A stretch of 64,000 bases of DNA from Streptomyces lydicus. Lineage in GTDB: Bacteria > Actinomycetota > Actinomycetes > Streptomycetales > Streptomycetaceae. The translations under genes were made by a program, and so were the position numbers. Location: positions 1,488,001-1,552,000 of the forward strand of contig NZ_RDTE01000003.1 in the NCBI RefSeq assembly GCF_004125265.1. Reading direction: 5' to 3'. Shown here one piece after another: positions 62,020 to 64,000 of this stretch (positions are counted from its first letter, which is position 1; every line of letters begins with the position of its first letter). Under the pieces are notes generated by a model. It ran no database searches and had not been told where the DNA came from. It was given only the letters and a program-made list of their open reading frames with translations.

Positions 62020-62800
62020 TCACCGGACTGACCCTCCGTCATCGAAATGCAGGCAGCGTCCGAGGATATAGCTGGCCGCGAATTCTTCCCAGGAGTTGTA
62101 GGTCATCCGGCTCAGACGTGCACCAGCGCCTCTTCCGCCTCCGGGATATCCGTGAAGCGGGCGCCGACTCCCCAGCGAGCCATCCAGGAAGTCCGTCCGT
62201 AATCCCATGCCAGCACGGACCGCACGCGACCGCTGGCGGCAAGGATGCCGTCCGCACGAAACCGGCCTTCGTAGCGCGTAATACGGCCGATCAGCTGCTT
62301 CACCCCGGCAACTTGGGCGTCGGAGACCGTACCGCCGATTTGGGTGGCGTTGTGGAGCAGCACCTTGTTCCGCCGTCTCCCGCCACAGTGCCGGATCGAC
62401 CTGGCCGCCGAACTGCTGGGACAGCGAGCTGCGGACTTCCGGCACGAACTCCCACGGGCCCCTGACACCCGAGTCTTTGAGAAGGCGGTCCAGTGCACCC
62501 TGCCAGCTGCTTCGGTCGGTTACTCCCCACCACTCTTCCAGGCTTTTGCGCTCCAGGAAGTAGCCGTTGCCGTGCGTGCCCATGGCGTTCCACAGGGCTC
62601 CGTTGGTGACGTTCATCAGCGCCCCGCACCCCAGCCCATGAGCGACGGGCCCTTGGAGCGGGCCACCCACCCGCAGGGTTCGCAGGGTGCCACGCTGCAC
62701 GTCCGCCCCCTTCCCCCGGTCGGCATGTGCCTTCCACAATCCCGGGTCGGGCGGGAAATACGCCTCGCAGGGAGTGCCCGAGCACGGCGCGGCAGGTCAC
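62020..62800 (-). pseudogene. DUF1266-family protein, frameshifted
   Basis: Three frames together give a DUF1266-like protein: CEAYFPPDPGLWKAHADRG, NGYFLERKSLEEWWGVTD, then after one shift NKVLLHNATQIGG and VLAWDYGRTSWMARWGVGAR, and after another SRMTYNSWEEFAASYILGRC. One base is missing near 62370 and the frame breaks again near 62115; the start is also lost. The stop is at 62020. Confidence 0.75.
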
Positions 62801-62946
62801 TCTTCGTCGCCCCGGCGTGGGCATCGAGTCCCGGCAGCACCGTCCGGCTCATGTGGGATCCTCGCCACCGTTGGGCCCTTCTGTCACAACTCCCCTTCTG
62901 CTTATGGTGTCTTGAGACCGCAGAGCGCGGCCGAAGGGAGATCTTC

Positions 62947-63321
62947 ATGCCTACACAGACCATCACCGCATCGCGCAGCCTTCCTCGCTTCGAAGACGCC
63001 GAACCGCTCGGCCCACAGGACGCGGAGTTCGCCAGGGACATCAAGGCAGTGCTGGAGAAGCACGGCAACCTGGACCGGTTCGGTCTGGTCCTGTTACACG
63101 ACCACTTCTCGATCGGCAGCGACGAAGTGGCCGTCGAGACGAACGACCCGCAGGCCCGCACTCTCCACGTCACGGTGGAGAAGAAGGGAGAGACCCAGCA
63201 CGCCCATCCGTCGCAATGGCGGTTCGTCGCGGACTCCGAGGAGACGCCCACCGCACAGAGCGACAGCACTCCCTACGAGGCGCTGATGCTCTGCCTGACG
63301 CTTGCCTGCGAACGCCGCTGA
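62947..63321 (+). CDS. Small conserved hypothetical protein
   Basis: 124 residues beginning MPTQTITASRSLPRFEDAEP. One alpha/beta domain (FARDIKAVLEKHGNLDRFG, LLHDHFSIGSDEVAVETND) and a C-terminal HPSQWRFVADSE. Composition and codon use are typical for the chromosome. Role unknown. Convergent with the methyltransferase gene, separated by a hairpin. Confidence 0.6.
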   Translation: MPTQTITASRSLPRFEDAEPLGPQDAEFARDIKAVLEKHGNLDRFGLVLLHDHFSIGSDEVAVETNDPQARTLHVTVEKKGETQHAHPSQWRFVADSEETPTAQSDSTPYEALMLCLTLACERR

Positions 63322-63371
63322 GGCCGGACCGCTGAAACCGGACGCTCCCGGCTGACACGCCCGCACACAGC

Positions 63372-63409
63372 GGGAGGGCTGTACCAGCTCCCACGGGTAC
63401 AGCCCTCCC
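63372..63409. terminator. Hairpin between converging genes
   Basis: 14-bp perfect arms GGGAGGGCTGTACC and complement with a 10-base loop, between stops at 63321 and 63463. Likely a bidirectional terminator. Confidence 0.75.
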
Positions 63410-63462
63410 CGTGCTGATGACCACCCGCCGCTCCAGGCCGCACCTTCCGGACCGCGGGCCCG

Positions 63463-64000
63463 TTACGCGTCCTCCTTCAGGATCACCAACTCGCCTTTGC
63501 CGATGGGGGAAAGGGAGCTGAGGTAGCCGTCCGAGGCCGCGACCAGCCGGTTGAAGTCTTCCATCTGGTGGGCGTGGGAGGTCGCGTTGTCGACCACGAG
63601 CAGGTGGCCGGCTGCGAGGATCCGCTGTAGCGAGGGCCACCAGTCGGCGTACTGGCCGCGATCGCTGTCCAGGAAAATGAAGTCGTACTCGCCCGCATCG
63701 CACGTCCCGATGAACCGGCCGGCCTCGTCCCCGATCTGCTGAATGCGGGGACCGAGCCCGGCACGCTGAAAGTTTCGTTCGGCCATCGCGCGCTTGTCAG
63801 ACGCCTTTTCGATGGTGGTGACCGAGCCGTCCTCGCCCACGGCGTCGGCGAGCCACAACGTCGAGTAGCCGTTGGACGTCCCGATCTCCAGCACCTTCTT
63901 GGCTTTGGTTGCCTTGACCAGCAAGGCGAGGAACACGCCGGTGTCGTGGGTGATGTTCAGCATCTTCCGGCTTCGGTCGTCCGTCGCCGCATCGTTGGTA
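63463..64000 (-). CDS. Class I O-methyltransferase (5' end outside window)
   Basis: SAM-dependent O-methyltransferase of the catechol/caffeoyl-CoA type. VLEIGTSNGYSTLWLA is motif I, TIEKASDKRAMAERNFQRAG motif II, and YDFIFLDSDRGQY the metal-binding Asp region, with DNATSHAHQM near the active site. The frame is open to the window edge, so the N-terminus is missing; an internal ATG at 63963 is not the likely start because the upstream frame (DAATDDRSRKMLNITHDTG) fits the family. Likely substrate is a catechol or hydroxylated aromatic, not known. Confidence 0.85.
   Translation of the reverse strand, partial: TNDAATDDRSRKMLNITHDTGVFLALLVKATKAKKVLEIGTSNGYSTLWLADAVGEDGSVTTIEKASDKRAMAERNFQRAGLGPRIQQIGDEAGRFIGTCDAGEYDFIFLDSDRGQYADWWPSLQRILAAGHLLVVDNATSHAHQMEDFNRLVAASDGYLSSLSPIGKGELVILKEDA

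Overview
The DNA is high-GC, with codon use, small secreted proteins, SUKH/YrhB immunity genes, ESX-like secreted proteins and MocR, MmyB-type XRE and Tat-exported enzymes that together point to a Streptomyces-type actinomycete chromosome. I see no rRNA or tRNA genes and no CRISPR array.

Layout. 0-21.5 kb is mostly ordinary chromosome: APC permease (cut by the window), polysaccharide deacetylase, SDR, methyltransferases, an MMPL relic, an ATP-dependent DNA ligase, a xi-class GST, a divergent MocR regulator/hydrolase pair, a secreted CocE-like hydrolase, a four-gene glutamate-type ABC uptake operon, a secreted SGNH esterase, exonuclease III, an MBL-fold hydrolase and a PcaD-PcaC fusion. From 21.4 to 41.1 kb lies an accessory island bounded by two diverged direct copies of the 5' end of the pcaL-like gene. 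It begins with a truncated tyrosine integrase fused head-on to a truncated TspO gene and carries many small orphan genes, pseudogenes, a lectin plus pore-former-like secreted protein, two tandem decayed toxin/immunity-like modules and an ESX-like three-gene operon. In the middle of it (25.4-27.1 kb) is a compact RiPP locus: a 26-residue precursor ending in the aromatic hexapeptide AWYFWY, a hairpin, a short P450, and a broken second P450. This matches the atropopeptide (tryptorubin-type) architecture.

43.4-58.8 kb is a polymorphic-toxin locus. The central gene (50061-56822, minus) encodes a 2253-residue protein with an ESX-like N-terminus, a long disordered linker, two papain-fold domains, a deaminase-like domain and a calpain-like C-terminal protease. 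It is translationally coupled to a 90-residue probable immunity gene, preceded by an ESX-like partner gene and followed by a SUKH-4 protein. A second copy of the 90-residue gene sits in inverted orientation about 2.7 kb away and still carries the last codons of a toxin in front of it. A degenerate P-loop protein and a YrhB/deaminase-like/SUKH-4 fusion complete the set.

58.9-64 kb returns to ordinary genes: two SDRs, one divergent from an MmyB-type regulator, a decayed DUF1266 gene, a small conserved protein and a truncated O-methyltransferase. The two strongest leads are the atropopeptide-like RiPP locus and the multi-warhead toxin with its orphan immunity cassette.
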